Assembly (NCBI GenBank): GCA_964247295.1 | Contig: CAXTTV010000045.1 | Span: 1 to 28,149 of the forward strand | Direction: 5' to 3' | Source of the DNA: CAXTTV01 sp964247295 | GTDB taxonomy: Bacteria > Chloroflexota > Ktedonobacteria > Ktedonobacterales > Ktedonobacteraceae | DNA: 28,149 nucleotides | Part shown: positions 1-7,778 of the stretch, piece by piece | How the letters are laid out: the number at the start of each line of letters is the position of its first letter | Position numbering within the stretch: the stretch's first letter is position 1 | The notes under the pieces: model-generated | Told to the model about the DNA's origin: nothing | The model's input: only the letters and a program-made list of their open reading frames with translations | Databases searched by the model: none | Position numbers and translations under genes: made by a program

Positions 1-2
1 CC

Positions 3-31
3 TTGACATATACGTATACATATATTATATA
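3..31 (+). promoter_or_regulatory. Promoter with palindromic operator for the EXLDI-drrAB operon
   Basis: TTGACA at 3-8 and TATATA at 26-31 are 17 bp apart, a good sigma-70-type pair. The spacer contains the perfect 10-bp palindrome TATACGTATA (9-18), placed where a bound repressor would block RNA polymerase. The first gene of the operon has a ribbon-helix-helix-like N terminus, so autoregulation is possible. A TetR/PadR/MarR regulator encoded left of the window is an equally good candidate. Confidence 0.6.
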
Positions 32-77
32 TTTTAAGAGAGCAGGTTGAAAGCAGGAACAGGAGAATTACCCTACT

Positions 78-596
78 ATGCCGAACAGGACTATCTATGT
101 AGCAGACGCGGACCTGCCAATTTTTGAGCGAGCACAGCAACTCGCCGGCACCAATCTTTCGGGAACAATCGTAGAGGCGCTGCGTCGATTTATCGGGCAG
201 GAGGAGACCAGAGAGCGGGGCTTTGAAGAGATTACGTTAAAGGTGGGAAAAGTCGCTCCCACAAACAAGATGTTTCGCGGTCGCCTGCTGGCTAAGGGGA
301 AAGTTCTAGAGCAGGATGATATCCGGGTCATAATCTATCGTGTATACCAGACGCAGAAAGGACGGTTCGCACTCTATAGCCGGAGCATGCCAAACTGGAC
401 AAAGTGGTCCAATCAGGACTGGTCGGGCAAGAAAGAAAGCAAGACCGACTGGTCACAATGGCCCAACGATGAGGCCCAATTGGATGTCTTCGAGACATTG
501 GAGGATTTGAAAGAAAAGGTTCCATTGGAAGTGTATCAGGCCGCCGACCAGGTTCTGAGAAACGGGCCGGACGGTGTAGAATTTCTGGATATTTAA
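78..596 (+). CDS. EXLDI family protein
   Basis: A 172-residue protein ending in EFLDI at the extreme C terminus, the hallmark of the EXLDI family, whose members are typically encoded beside ABC exporters. The first 40 residues (RTIYV, then two predicted helices ending in EALRRFI) resemble a ribbon-helix-helix DNA-binding fold, so it could regulate its own operon through the TATACGTATA site upstream. The middle is rich in Trp, Lys and Ser (NWTKWSNQDWSG). AGGAGA at 61-66 is the ribosome-binding site for ATG 78, with slightly long spacing. The drrA-like gene follows 11 bp later, so the three genes form one operon. Family assignment is by motif and context; the molecular role is not established, and the DNA-binding reading is inference. 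Confidence 0.8.
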   Translation: MPNRTIYVADADLPIFERAQQLAGTNLSGTIVEALRRFIGQEETRERGFEEITLKVGKVAPTNKMFRGRLLAKGKVLEQDDIRVIIYRVYQTQKGRFALYSRSMPNWTKWSNQDWSGKKESKTDWSQWPNDEAQLDVFETLEDLKEKVPLEVYQAADQVLRNGPDGVEFLDI

Positions 597-607
597 GGGG
601 AAAAGGT

Positions 608-1630
608 ATGCAGCAGAATCTAGAAAATCCATCTATCGAGGTACGCGATCTGGTTAAGCACTATCCTAAGTCCAAGGCTCCGGCTGTAGATCATGTCTCG
701 TTTAGCGTGAAGCGCGGCGAGATCTTTAGTCTGCTCGGCCCCAATGGCGCTGGTAAAACAACGACGATTGGTGTGCTGACCACTGGCGTGATCCCTTCAG
801 ATGGCCAGGCCTTTATTGCCGGGATCGACGTGGTGAAAGATCCGATGCTGGCGAAGCAAAGGATCGCGATTATGCCTCAGCGCAGCAATCTGGATCAGAG
901 TCTACGGGCCCGTGAGATCCTCACCTTCCATGCAAGCTATCATGGGGTCCCTAAGCAGGAACGTGAGGCTCGCGCTGATGCGCTATTAAACGAATTAGGA
1001 CTGGGGGATCGCGGTAAAGATATTGTGCGTCGCTATTCCGGGGGGATGGCACAACGCCTGATGTTCGCGCGCGCCTTGATGCACTCGCCCGACGTGATTT
1101 TCCTGGACGAGCCTACAAATAATCTGGACCCACAATCGCGTCTGTTCCTCTGGGATCGCATTCGCGACCTCAACAAGCAGGGCGTGACAATCCTGCTCAC
1201 TACCCACGATATGGAGGAGGCCGATCAGCTCTGCGAACGCATCGCGGTCATGGACGCTGGTAAGATCCTGGTCCTGGACACACCTGAGGCCCTGAAAAAT
1301 ATGATCCCCGGTGGAACCCGATTGGAGATCAGTATCCGTCATCCTGACCTGGTCACGGCAGGCAAAAGCGGCCAACGGGATGGCAATACACCTGAGTCTC
1401 CAGATCTGGCAACGTTGCGTGCGATTGATGGCGTCAACAAAGTTGAGGAGATGGCGGGTGAGAACAACTATCAACATACCTATCGCCTCTACGCCGATGA
1501 CGCCAGTTCGTTGATCGTCAGGGTCGCGCAGGTCGCAGCCGAACATGGGCTGGAGCTGCGCGATATGCACCTGGCTCGCCCAAGCCTGGAAGATGTTTTC
1601 ATTTATCTTACCGGAAGGAATCTTCGTTAA
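608..1630 (+). CDS. Daunorubicin-resistance-type ABC transporter ATPase (DrrA family)
   Basis: A 340-residue cytoplasmic ATPase that would power drug or lipid export by an ABC-2 permease. Visible motifs: Walker A GPNGAGKTT (about 44-52), signature YSGGMAQR (about 143-150), Walker B VIFLDEP (about 163-169), D-loop NNLDP and switch histidine in TTHDMEEAD. A C-terminal DrrA-type accessory domain follows residue 230; it contains a loosely conserved linker rich in Gly, Ser and Asp before TYRLYADD. The ATG has AAAAGG just upstream. The stop TAA overlaps the ATG of the permease by one base (TAATG), a sign of translational coupling. All catalytic motifs are intact. The substrate cannot be read from sequence. 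Confidence 0.93.
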   Translation: MQQNLENPSIEVRDLVKHYPKSKAPAVDHVSFSVKRGEIFSLLGPNGAGKTTTIGVLTTGVIPSDGQAFIAGIDVVKDPMLAKQRIAIMPQRSNLDQSLRAREILTFHASYHGVPKQEREARADALLNELGLGDRGKDIVRRYSGGMAQRLMFARALMHSPDVIFLDEPTNNLDPQSRLFLWDRIRDLNKQGVTILLTTHDMEEADQLCERIAVMDAGKILVLDTPEALKNMIPGGTRLEISIRHPDLVTAGKSGQRDGNTPESPDLATLRAIDGVNKVEEMAGENNYQHTYRLYADDASSLIVRVAQVAAEHGLELRDMHLARPSLEDVFIYLTGRNLR

Positions 1631-2508
1631 TGAGTACAACGACTCCACAAACAACAACCTCAACCCCGGAGGCCAGGCTTCCAGGCGGGGTTGACGCCAC
1701 ACGCGCCCGCAGTCGACTGTCTATGACCGCCACGGCCTTTACCGCGATCCTCCAGCGCGATCTGGTGGTAATCGGTCGTGAATTTATCGCGTTCCTGTTG
1801 CAGGTCCTGGTGCAGCCGCTATTCTTCTTGTTCATCTTCGGTAAAGTTCTGCCCGGTATCGGTCTGGCAAGAGAGGGTTTCGGCTCGCTCCTGCTACCAG
1901 GAATCGTCGCGCTGACCTGCTTTACTGCGGCCCTTCAGGGCGTTACCCTTCCTCTAACCCTGGATCTGGGCTTCGGTCGTGAGATTGACGATCGCCTGCT
2001 TTCGCCAATGCCTGTGGACCTTGTCGCGATTGAGAAGATCCTGTTCGCGGGTATCCGGGGGATCATCGCCGGTGGGGTAATCTTTCCGCTCGGCTTCTTG
2101 ATCCTTGGTAGCGAGTTCGCGGTCCGGACCGACTCGGTGGGCCTGCTAATCCTGATTATGGTGATGACTTCGCTGGCTGGAGCCAGCGTTGGTATCACCA
2201 TAGGAACCTTAATTAAACCGGAGCAGATCGGCCTGATGTTCGCGTTGATTCTGACGCCGCTCCTTTTTACCGGCTGCACCTATTATCCCTGGGCCTCTCT
2301 AGACAAAATCAAATGGTTCCAGGTCGTGACCCTGTTCAATCCTCTAACCTATTGTGCGGAGGGGATGCGCTACGCCATGGTACCCGATATCCATGGGGTC
2401 CGACTCCCCACCCTTGAGATCCAATGGGTCCTGCTGGCACTGGTCGCTACTGCACTCATCTTTAGCTTTATTGGGACCCGCACCTTCCGCCGTCGCGTTA
2501 TCAGCTAA
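1630..2508 (+). CDS. ABC-2 type transporter permease (DrrB family)
   Basis: A 292-residue integral membrane protein with about six hydrophobic segments, the usual length and topology for DrrB/ABC-2 permeases. The N-terminal 40 residues are Thr/Pro/Arg-rich and cytoplasmic. The first membrane helix contains a run of Phe residues (FFLFIFGKVLPGI). Residues around GFGREIDDRLLSPMPVDLVAIEKI form the conserved cytoplasmic coupling region of ABC-2 permeases. The last helix ends in the basic tail RTFRRRVIS. Its start overlaps the stop of the ATPase gene, so the pair is co-translated and should form the exporter. A strong hairpin follows the stop codon and probably ends the operon. Confidence 0.92.
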   Translation: MSTTTPQTTTSTPEARLPGGVDATRARSRLSMTATAFTAILQRDLVVIGREFIAFLLQVLVQPLFFLFIFGKVLPGIGLAREGFGSLLLPGIVALTCFTAALQGVTLPLTLDLGFGREIDDRLLSPMPVDLVAIEKILFAGIRGIIAGGVIFPLGFLILGSEFAVRTDSVGLLILIMVMTSLAGASVGITIGTLIKPEQIGLMFALILTPLLFTGCTYYPWASLDKIKWFQVVTLFNPLTYCAEGMRYAMVPDIHGVRLPTLEIQWVLLALVATALIFSFIGTRTFRRRVIS

Positions 2509-2516
2509 ACAGAAAA

Positions 2517-2558
2517 GCAGGGGACACGATAATGATCGTGCTCCCTGCCCCTCTGGGG
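2517..2558. terminator. Bidirectional terminator between convergent genes
   Basis: GCAGGG (2517-2522) pairs with CCCTGC (2543-2548), and CACGAT (2525-2530) with ATCGTG (2535-2540), loop AATG. A second small hairpin CCCC-TCT-GGGG (2548-2558) is followed by AAAAAA. On the minus strand the main hairpin is followed by TTTTCTGTTT, which gives a classical terminator for the gene ending at 2567. It also closes the plus-strand exporter operon. Confidence 0.75.
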
Positions 2559-2566
2559 AAAAAATC

Positions 2567-3049
2567 TTAGTCTCCAAGTCTCCCACTAATAATACCCAGG
2601 ACCCCACCCCAGATCAAATGCGCCACAATCATCATCAGATTGCGCTGGGCCGGCTCGTTATAGGCCGACTCATCAATCTTTAAGGCCGGCAACCACCCTA
2701 GATAGCTGGCCGCCCAGACACCCACACCAAAAATCATACCTTTCAGCAAAGATGGTCCCGGTATTCGCTTCCCAAAGGTGCTATACAAAGAGCCCATACT
2801 GGCACCATACCCAAAGTGGGCCACCAGAGACCCTGCCTGACTCTCCTCTTTAGCAGGCTTGGGAATGCCCGTCTTTTTCGCGACTTCGGTGGTTATACGC
2901 TCAGGCGGCAAAGCGTACTGCTGCCACTCGGGCAGCATGCGATGAGCAATTAACAAGAACAGCGTCATTGGGATCGTCGCCACACCACCGGCGATCGCGC
3001 CCTTTGAGAAGGACAGGCCAGATAAAGAGCCCATTAAGTTATTTGCCAT
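2567..3049 (-). CDS. Small membrane protein of the DUF1440/YagU-like type
   Basis: The preferred start is ATG 3049 (MANNLMGSL), giving 160 residues: GGGAG lies about eight bases upstream of this ATG but too close to the earlier ATG at 3055, and the 15 codons above that are poorly supported. The protein has three or four hydrophobic segments (GGVATIPMTLFLLIAHRML; HFGYGASMGSLYSTF; LLKGMIFGVGVWAASYLGWL; LMMIVAHLIWGGVLGIISG). The pattern of short helices with a conserved HxxYGxxxGxxY-like core recalls YagU/DUF1440 inner-membrane proteins, but this is a resemblance only. It stands alone between two terminators. Function is unknown. Confidence 0.8.
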   Translation of the reverse strand: MANNLMGSLSGLSFSKGAIAGGVATIPMTLFLLIAHRMLPEWQQYALPPERITTEVAKKTGIPKPAKEESQAGSLVAHFGYGASMGSLYSTFGKRIPGPSLLKGMIFGVGVWAASYLGWLPALKIDESAYNEPAQRNLMMIVAHLIWGGVLGIISGRLGD

Positions 3050-3160
3050 TGTCATATCTCCCAGTTTCTTTAAAGATGCTTTTTTATAACTTGAAAGCAA
3101 GCAGAAAAACTCTTCTCTTTATAATACTGTCGAGCAAGTAAAAACGACACAAGGGAGTAC

Positions 3161-3192
3161 AAAAAAGGCGCGTACCCGGAAACGGGATACGC
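3161..3192 (-). terminator. Rho-independent terminator of the desaturase gene
   Basis: On the plus strand, GCGTACCCG (3170-3178), tetraloop GAAA, then CGGG-A-TACGC (3183-3192) form a 9-bp stem with one bulged base. Reading on the minus strand the stem is followed by six T residues (complement of 3161-3166). It lies 20 bp after the desaturase stop. Confidence 0.9.
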
Positions 3193-3212
3193 ACCTCTGA
3201 TTCATGAAGAGA

Positions 3213-4073
3213 TCAGGCGATCTCTTCAGCGATCTCGGCCTGAGCCGGGTTCAGACGCTGGCGATCCAACAGATTTTGAGGGACGCGATAAACATCTTTC
3301 ACAAGACCCAGCTTCTCCATCGCCATAATCAGATAGCTGGAGAAGTCCACCTGCCACCAGTGCATGCCATGGAAGGCGGAACGGGGAAAGGCATGATGGT
3401 TGTTGTGCCACCCCTCACCGAAAGCCAGCAGGCCTACAACCCACTCATTCCGGCTGAGATCTTTTGTCTCAAACTCCCGTTTGCCAAAGGTATGGCAGAC
3501 CGAGTTCACGCTCCAGGTCACATGGTGGTTCAGGAACATCCGCACCAGACCACCCCAGAGCAAGCCGGTCCAACCACCGATCAGGAAGGGGATAACCAGA
3601 GAGAGGATTGCCCAGACCAGAAATGTCCGACTGACAAACATGATGATTGGATCTTTCATGAGATGTTTGCCGTAAACGTTGGGATCGGCATCCCGATCTT
3701 TGATCAACCAGCCGAAATGCGCATGCCAGAAACCCTCGACCGGGCTATGAGGATCGCCCTCGCGATCCGCGACGGCATGATGCTTGATATGCGTAGAAGC
3801 CCATTGTAGAGCCGAGCCCTCAAAGGACATGGACCCCAGGACCAGAAAGATAAATTCCACCACCGGGTTTGGCTTGAAACTGCGATGCGTCAACATCCGG
3901 TGATAACCAACGGTCACACCCAATCCGACCAGAACATACATCACCCCCATCACAATCAAATCTGAGGCAAATACTGCTCGCTGCCATAATTGAAAGATGG
4001 CATAGATAACCGCGATAATTGGAATAATTACAACGGCTAGAACTACACCTTTATAGATAATGCTTGTCTTCAA
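3213..4073 (-). CDS. Acyl-CoA/acyl-lipid delta-9-type fatty acid desaturase
   Basis: A 286-residue membrane-bound di-iron desaturase that inserts a double bond into membrane acyl chains, adjusting fluidity. All three histidine boxes are present: HRMLTH (about 58-63), HIKHH (about 95-99) and HNNHH (about 223-227), along with H193 in SVCHTFG. Four hydrophobic spans flank these boxes in the usual 2+2 arrangement. Length matches short bacterial SCD/OLE1-like enzymes, without a cytochrome b5 domain. The start is TTG at 4073, chosen because GGGAGG lies just upstream (complement of 4080-4085) and no in-frame ATG has comparable support. It is monocistronic and ends at a strong terminator. The electron donor is not encoded nearby. 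Confidence 0.93.
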   Translation of the reverse strand: MKTSIIYKGVVLAVVIIPIIAVIYAIFQLWQRAVFASDLIVMGVMYVLVGLGVTVGYHRMLTHRSFKPNPVVEFIFLVLGSMSFEGSALQWASTHIKHHAVADREGDPHSPVEGFWHAHFGWLIKDRDADPNVYGKHLMKDPIIMFVSRTFLVWAILSLVIPFLIGGWTGLLWGGLVRMFLNHHVTWSVNSVCHTFGKREFETKDLSRNEWVVGLLAFGEGWHNNHHAFPRSAFHGMHWWQVDFSSYLIMAMEKLGLVKDVYRVPQNLLDRQRLNPAQAEIAEEIA

Positions 4074-4240
4074 AATTTCCTCCCGAAATGTTCAGCTTCA
4101 TTTTCTCATGTACTAGTAAGAGATAGGCAAAGACAAAAATGTTTCATTGGCCTTGAGTAGAGAAAAATTTCTTTTTCAACTTTTTGCATACAGGTTCGTA
4201 GAAAACTCAAACATATACTATTTATTACCAGGAGCTCACC

Positions 4241-4591
4241 ATGTCACAGCAGGAAAGGCAGCAGCCAGAGATCAGGCCTGAGCGCGAGCCAGTACATCCT
4301 CGTGAATACCAGCCCGGCTATCAAAACATGCCTCCTCATGGAAGTGCTCACCCAGGTTTTTTTATCAGTCAGGTTCAGATAGGACCTGGTAAAACACCAT
4401 CGGCCACATTCGGTTTGCTTGTAGCTCTGGCCTCGATCTTTGCGTGGGTTATCGGCCTCGTTGGTAGTATTCTTCTGGCAGCCGTTCTCCATGCAGACGG
4501 CGATTGGGTACTGATTCCAATTATTGGTTTTATGGTGTTTCTCAGTATTGTACTGATGGTGGTTAATCTGATTTTTAATCCAGGTCGTTAA
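4241..4591 (+). CDS. Small two-helix membrane protein, first of a tandem pair
   Basis: A 116-residue protein with a polar Gln/Pro/Glu-rich N terminus (MSQQERQQPEIRPE), a short conserved stretch FFISQVQIGPG, and two hydrophobic helices (about 59-84 and 91-112) ending in NPGR. AGGAG lies nine bases before ATG 4241. The gene 66 bp downstream encodes a protein of the same architecture and shared motifs (MSQQE-x-QQPE, F-x-x-QVQ, W-x-V-x-P), so the two are products of a tandem duplication. I do not recognise a named family. A small membrane or stress protein is possible, but no function can be assigned. Confidence 0.82.
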   Translation: MSQQERQQPEIRPEREPVHPREYQPGYQNMPPHGSAHPGFFISQVQIGPGKTPSATFGLLVALASIFAWVIGLVGSILLAAVLHADGDWVLIPIIGFMVFLSIVLMVVNLIFNPGR

Positions 4592-4657
4592 AGAGGCTCA
4601 TCTATTTTTCCATAGACCCCTCATAAGTTCCAGTTAAAAATGGAGAAGGCACAGTAT

Positions 4658-4999
4658 ATGTCACAGCAAGAGATGCAACAACCAGAAGTCAGTCCAGATC
4701 CACATCCAATTTACGCCGGTGGGTATCAGGAAGAAACGACGTACTCAAACCAGGATATGACCGGGCAAAAGCTTTTCGTTGCTCAGGTTCAAGGAGAATC
4801 ACATAGTACACCTACCACCACCCATCGTTTGATCCTGGCTATGAGCTCACTTTTTATCTGGATGACAATCCTTTTTGGTTTTATCTTATTAAAAATGTAT
4901 AGCACCGATTGGACGGTTGTCCCCTTTGCCTTGATTATCATGCTCCTTCTGACCGGACTGCTTATAGCGATTAATATCATTTACAGTCGTAGACGTTAA
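4658..4999 (+). CDS. Small two-helix membrane protein, second of a tandem pair
   Basis: The start is placed at ATG 4658 (MSQQEMQQPEVSPD), giving 113 residues, because GGAGAAG at 4641-4647 is properly spaced for it and because it aligns with the start of the upstream paralogue. An in-frame ATG at 4640 would add six residues but overlaps that Shine-Dalgarno sequence. The layout repeats that of the neighbour: polar N terminus, LFVAQVQGES, then two hydrophobic helices separated by YSTDWTVVPF, and a basic tail YSRRR. It is probably co-transcribed with the upstream copy. Sequence divergence between the copies is high, so the duplication is old. Function unknown. Confidence 0.78.
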   Translation: MSQQEMQQPEVSPDPHPIYAGGYQEETTYSNQDMTGQKLFVAQVQGESHSTPTTTHRLILAMSSLFIWMTILFGFILLKMYSTDWTVVPFALIIMLLLTGLLIAINIIYSRRR

Positions 5000-5361
5000 A
5001 CAATCTTCTCCTGTTCCTCCTCTCCAGAGCGGAGCGAGACATGCAGCTTCTGACACCTCGCAGGTCAGCGGATGGGACCCAACGCCTGGCGCAACTATTC
5101 GCACACACCCGAACCATTCCCCATCGGGTCGCCTGCAAGGTCAATAGGTGAGATCACCACCTTTCGGCGGATCAACTGCCGCGCTACGGGGTCGCAAGCT
5201 GTTCATTACTTAAGTGGTACTTCTGGGTGCAATTCCTCTTCTTTCGCTATGAGAAAATTATTATTCTTTATAATTGCTTTAATACTCCATATAAATTAAG
5301 AAATACCATGTCTGAGAAATGCCAATAAAGAAAGCTTAACAACAGAGAACAGGAAATATAG
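5000..5361 (+). other. Intergenic region with GC-rich structured island (possible decayed T-box leader)
   Basis: No convincing gene is seen. About 5010-5245 is clearly GC-richer than its flanks and full of small hairpins: CTGAC-N9-GTCAG (5058-5076 area), GGTGA-GA-TCACC near 5150, and CGGC...GCCG near 5166-5182. Near 5212 the string AAGTGGTAC, then CTGGGTGCAATTCC, resembles the T-box antiterminator core (GGTGGTACC...), but the ACCGCG half is lost. There is no amino-acid gene downstream. A decayed regulatory RNA is possible but unproven. 5246-5361 is AT-rich and presumably holds the promoter of the next gene. Confidence 0.3.
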
Positions 5362-6918
5362 ATGAATTTCAAAACAACTATCGCCAGTACCAATATCACA
5401 CCCCTGGAGATTAGTCGGGCAAATACTGTAGCCTATCCTAAAATTCAAAAACCGGCAATCAAGCGAGAACCCGAACCCGAAAGTGATCGTAGCTGGATTA
5501 TTATAAGTTACCTGTTGCTCCTGGCCTTCTCGGTAATCCAGATAACGCTGATTCTAATGCAGAAGACCGGCCCATTCTATGATGAGGCGATCTATATGAC
5601 AGCGGGCCTGCGTACCCTCCAAGGGAAGGGGATGGATGACGGCTATATGGTCTGGTTCGCGGGCTCGTTGCTCTGGCCGACAATAGCGGGACTGGGATCT
5701 CTTATCTATGGACTGATTGCCGTCCGACTGATCGCCTTTCTGCTGGCGTTGATAGGGCTGCTCGCAACCTATCTGGCGGCGAAAAATCTTTTTGGAGCCA
5801 GGGCAGCCTGCTTTACTCTGCTCACCTTCATTCTAAATGCACCCCTGATGGCGCTTGCCCATCTGGGAGTTTACGATCTACCCGCTCTGGCCTTTACGGG
5901 GATCAGCTTCTGGGGGATCACACAGCTTCAGAAGAGGGATCATCGGTTCTGGCTCTGCCTGAGCTCGGTTTCGCTGGCAATGGCGGCAATCTCAAAATAT
6001 CCGATTGGCCTGATGATTATTCCGATCTTTGGTCTGATCCTGATTGGTCGAGGGCAGAAACGCGTTACAGATATGGCGCTGTTTATGGGCATCTTTGCCG
6101 GAGTGTTCCTGGCCTTCTTTCTACCAACGCAGTATCAAGTCGGCGACTGGTTAAGCTGGTCGAGCCGTAACAAACCAACCTTTAATGAGACAAAAACGAC
6201 CATTATCGCGACCCTGCTCTACTCCGGGCTGATACCAATGGTGCTGGCGCTGCTCGGCCTGGTGATCACCCCCAAGAAAAAACTGGCCTTTGTGCTCTTC
6301 CTTTCAGGTCTGATCTGGCCCGCCTACCATATCATCTCTGGCAATCCTGTCAGCGATAATAAACACGTGGTTTTTGGATTTGTGTTTATCTATCCTCTGA
6401 TCGGCCTCTTCTGCTCCTCTTTGTGGAGAAAAAAATGGATTGGCAAAACAGCGTTCCTTTTGCTTTGTCTGGCCCTGATGTTCATAGGGGTAAAAGAGCT
6501 GGATACCCTGGACGCGGCCTGGCCCGATACTCGACCGGCAACAACTTTTCTGACAACACACGCCCATTCAGGTGATATTTTCTTGATCAATGACGCCTGG
6601 CCCTATACGCTGGACCTCTATCAGCACCAGAAGATCACTGAGCCCTGGAAGGTTTTTGATAATTATCGCATTAACAACCATGAGAACCCAACAAGCATCT
6701 GTCGATACGATTGGTTTGTGGATGAACAGGGCAGCTATGCCTGGCCCACTGATTTCAAACAGCGCATCGAGAGCTGCCATACATTTAAACCTGTCTATCA
6801 CGCTCAAAGCTATGCCGTGGGTATTGGCAACAGCCTGACATACATTCGCTACACGGTTACGACAACAATCTATATAAATACCCATGCTAATCCAGCGAGC
6901 ACACCGTTAAAACATTAA
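5362..6918 (+). CDS. GT39-like membrane glycosyltransferase
   Basis: A 518-residue polytopic membrane protein. After a 45-residue cytoplasmic tail comes a first helix, then the extracytoplasmic loop GPFYDEAIYMTAGLRTLQG with the paired acidic residues D74/E75. This is the catalytic-loop signature of GT-C/PMT-type (GT39, ArnT-like) glycosyltransferases, which use lipid-linked sugars at the outer face of the membrane. About ten further hydrophobic segments follow, up to about residue 375. The last 140 residues form a soluble domain containing aromatic residues and two Cys (SICRYDW, ESCHTF). ATG 5362 is preceded by AACAGGAAA. It sits alone; no lipid-carrier synthase is adjacent. Fold assignment is good; substrate is unknown. 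Confidence 0.82.
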   Translation: MNFKTTIASTNITPLEISRANTVAYPKIQKPAIKREPEPESDRSWIIISYLLLLAFSVIQITLILMQKTGPFYDEAIYMTAGLRTLQGKGMDDGYMVWFAGSLLWPTIAGLGSLIYGLIAVRLIAFLLALIGLLATYLAAKNLFGARAACFTLLTFILNAPLMALAHLGVYDLPALAFTGISFWGITQLQKRDHRFWLCLSSVSLAMAAISKYPIGLMIIPIFGLILIGRGQKRVTDMALFMGIFAGVFLAFFLPTQYQVGDWLSWSSRNKPTFNETKTTIIATLLYSGLIPMVLALLGLVITPKKKLAFVLFLSGLIWPAYHIISGNPVSDNKHVVFGFVFIYPLIGLFCSSLWRKKWIGKTAFLLLCLALMFIGVKELDTLDAAWPDTRPATTFLTTHAHSGDIFLINDAWPYTLDLYQHQKITEPWKVFDNYRINNHENPTSICRYDWFVDEQGSYAWPTDFKQRIESCHTFKPVYHAQSYAVGIGNSLTYIRYTVTTTIYINTHANPASTPLKH

Positions 6919-6942
6919 ACAAGCTTCCTCAAGACCCACAAA

Positions 6943-7038
6943 ACATGTGATGGCGCTGTTTGTTCAATAGTTACTTTTGTCCGCCGCTTGCGAGATCCCA
7001 TATTGGAAGAACAGAAGCGCCCACCTCATCACTAATGT
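6943..7038. repeat. Long imperfect inverted repeat after the glycosyltransferase gene
   Basis: ACATGTGATG-GCGCTGTTTGTTC (6943-6965) is the near-reverse-complement of GAACAG-AAGCGCC (7009-7021) and CATCAC-TA-ATGT (7027-7038), with a 43-base central loop and a 5-base insertion. There is no T-run, so it is not a canonical terminator, and I see no clear target-site duplication. It could be a stable 3' end hairpin or the remnant of a MITE. Confidence 0.45.
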
Positions 7039-7118
7039 TAAATTTTCTACTTAATGAGATTTTAATGCCTTTTTTACCTTTTATGGACATAAGTGGGGTA
7101 TACTATCCGATGTAGTGT

Positions 7119-7246
7119 CTGCTCCTCATCATAGAGCAGGCAGGTGCCAAAGACCCGTTTTTTTACCAGGCCGGAAAATTATTATCAGAGCACACAGTGC
7201 CTCTGCACTTTATCGTGCCTAGAAGGAGCTTTCTACTTCCTTCTAG
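7119..7246 (+). other. Three consecutive hairpins in the leader of a small gene
   Basis: In a non-coding stretch (6919-7317) three hairpins follow one another: CTGCTC/GAGCAG (7119-7124 with 7134-7139); CAGAGCAC-ACA-GTG(C)CTCTG (7186-7205); and the perfect 9-bp CTAGAAGGA/TCCTTCTAG (7219-7227 with 7238-7246). TATACT at 7099-7104 could be a -10 element giving a transcript that starts just before them. This may be a structured 5' leader or an unannotated RNA. No known riboswitch class is recognised. Confidence 0.35.
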
Positions 7247-7317
7247 CCCGATCTTTATTGTTGGCCTACCCCTCGAATACATCTCCACACTATGGAGTAG
7301 AATAACGGAAACATACA

Positions 7318-7611
7318 ATGTCAAAAATACTTAACATTGAAGCTTTTGTCTCTGCTAACGATGCCAGGTTAAGCAGTACGCATAGCTTTTACGACCAGCA
7401 AGATCATAAAGATGATCGCTTAGATAAAAAAAACGATCTCGAACACGTGGAATCTATCCTGACTCCCGAAGAGATTGCCTCCCTTCACTCATCTGAGCCG
7501 GTTTCCACAAATGGGACTGCATGGCAGGAACGCCCAATCGTCGCAAAACGCTTACGTGGGTTAGCGATTACCTGCTCTTTATCCGCGATGATATGCTCTT
7601 TACTTTTTTGA
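7318..7611 (+). CDS. Small hypothetical protein with C-terminal hydrophobic tail
   Basis: A 97-residue reading frame, moderately supported. The first 70 residues are polar and charged (EHVESILTPEEIASLH is a likely helix), followed by KRLRGL and a 16-residue hydrophobic C-terminal segment with two Cys that could act as a tail anchor. The start ATG 7318 has only a weak ribosome-binding site (ACGGAAA). A long hairpin-rich leader precedes it. It resembles no family I know. The ordered composition and tail-anchor layout make it more likely real than spurious, but expression evidence would be needed. Confidence 0.5.
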   Translation: MSKILNIEAFVSANDARLSSTHSFYDQQDHKDDRLDKKNDLEHVESILTPEEIASLHSSEPVSTNGTAWQERPIVAKRLRGLAITCSLSAMICSLLF

Positions 7612-7683
7612 TTTTCTTGTGCTACTCAAACGCATTTCCATGCGTTACAATAGTAGAGAAAATCTAGCTCCGCCGTTTATACT

Positions 7684-7740
7684 GGAGGAGATCCTTCCTA
7701 AACATGGGTTATCCTCCGGTACACTCGTTGGAGGTTTTTA
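7684..7740 (+). promoter_or_regulatory. Putative transcription attenuator upstream of gh65
   Basis: Two mutually exclusive stems share the segment TCCTCC. A terminator is formed by CCTCC (7713-7717) with GGAGG (7730-7734), followed by TTTTTATATTT. An earlier antiterminator is formed by GGAGGAGATCC (7684-7694) with GGTTATCCTCC (7707-7717), 9 of 11 positions paired. The terminator lies about 40 bases before the gh65 start. The ligand or trans factor is unknown; no upstream aptamer is recognised. Confidence 0.45.
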
Positions 7741-7778
7741 TATTTCCTGGCTGGTTATAAGAAAAGTAAAGGAAAACA

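Noticed and set aside
995..1702. 235-codon open frame on the minus strand
   Set aside because: Lies wholly antisense to the DrrA ATPase, whose motifs are unambiguous; composition reflects codon bias of the real gene.
3204..3809. 201-codon open frame on the plus strand
   Set aside because: Antisense to the desaturase including its histidine boxes; starts inside the desaturase terminator region.
5072..5299. 75-codon open frame in the intergenic island
   Set aside because: No ribosome-binding site, and it crosses from a GC-rich structured segment into AT-rich promoter DNA; protein looks random.
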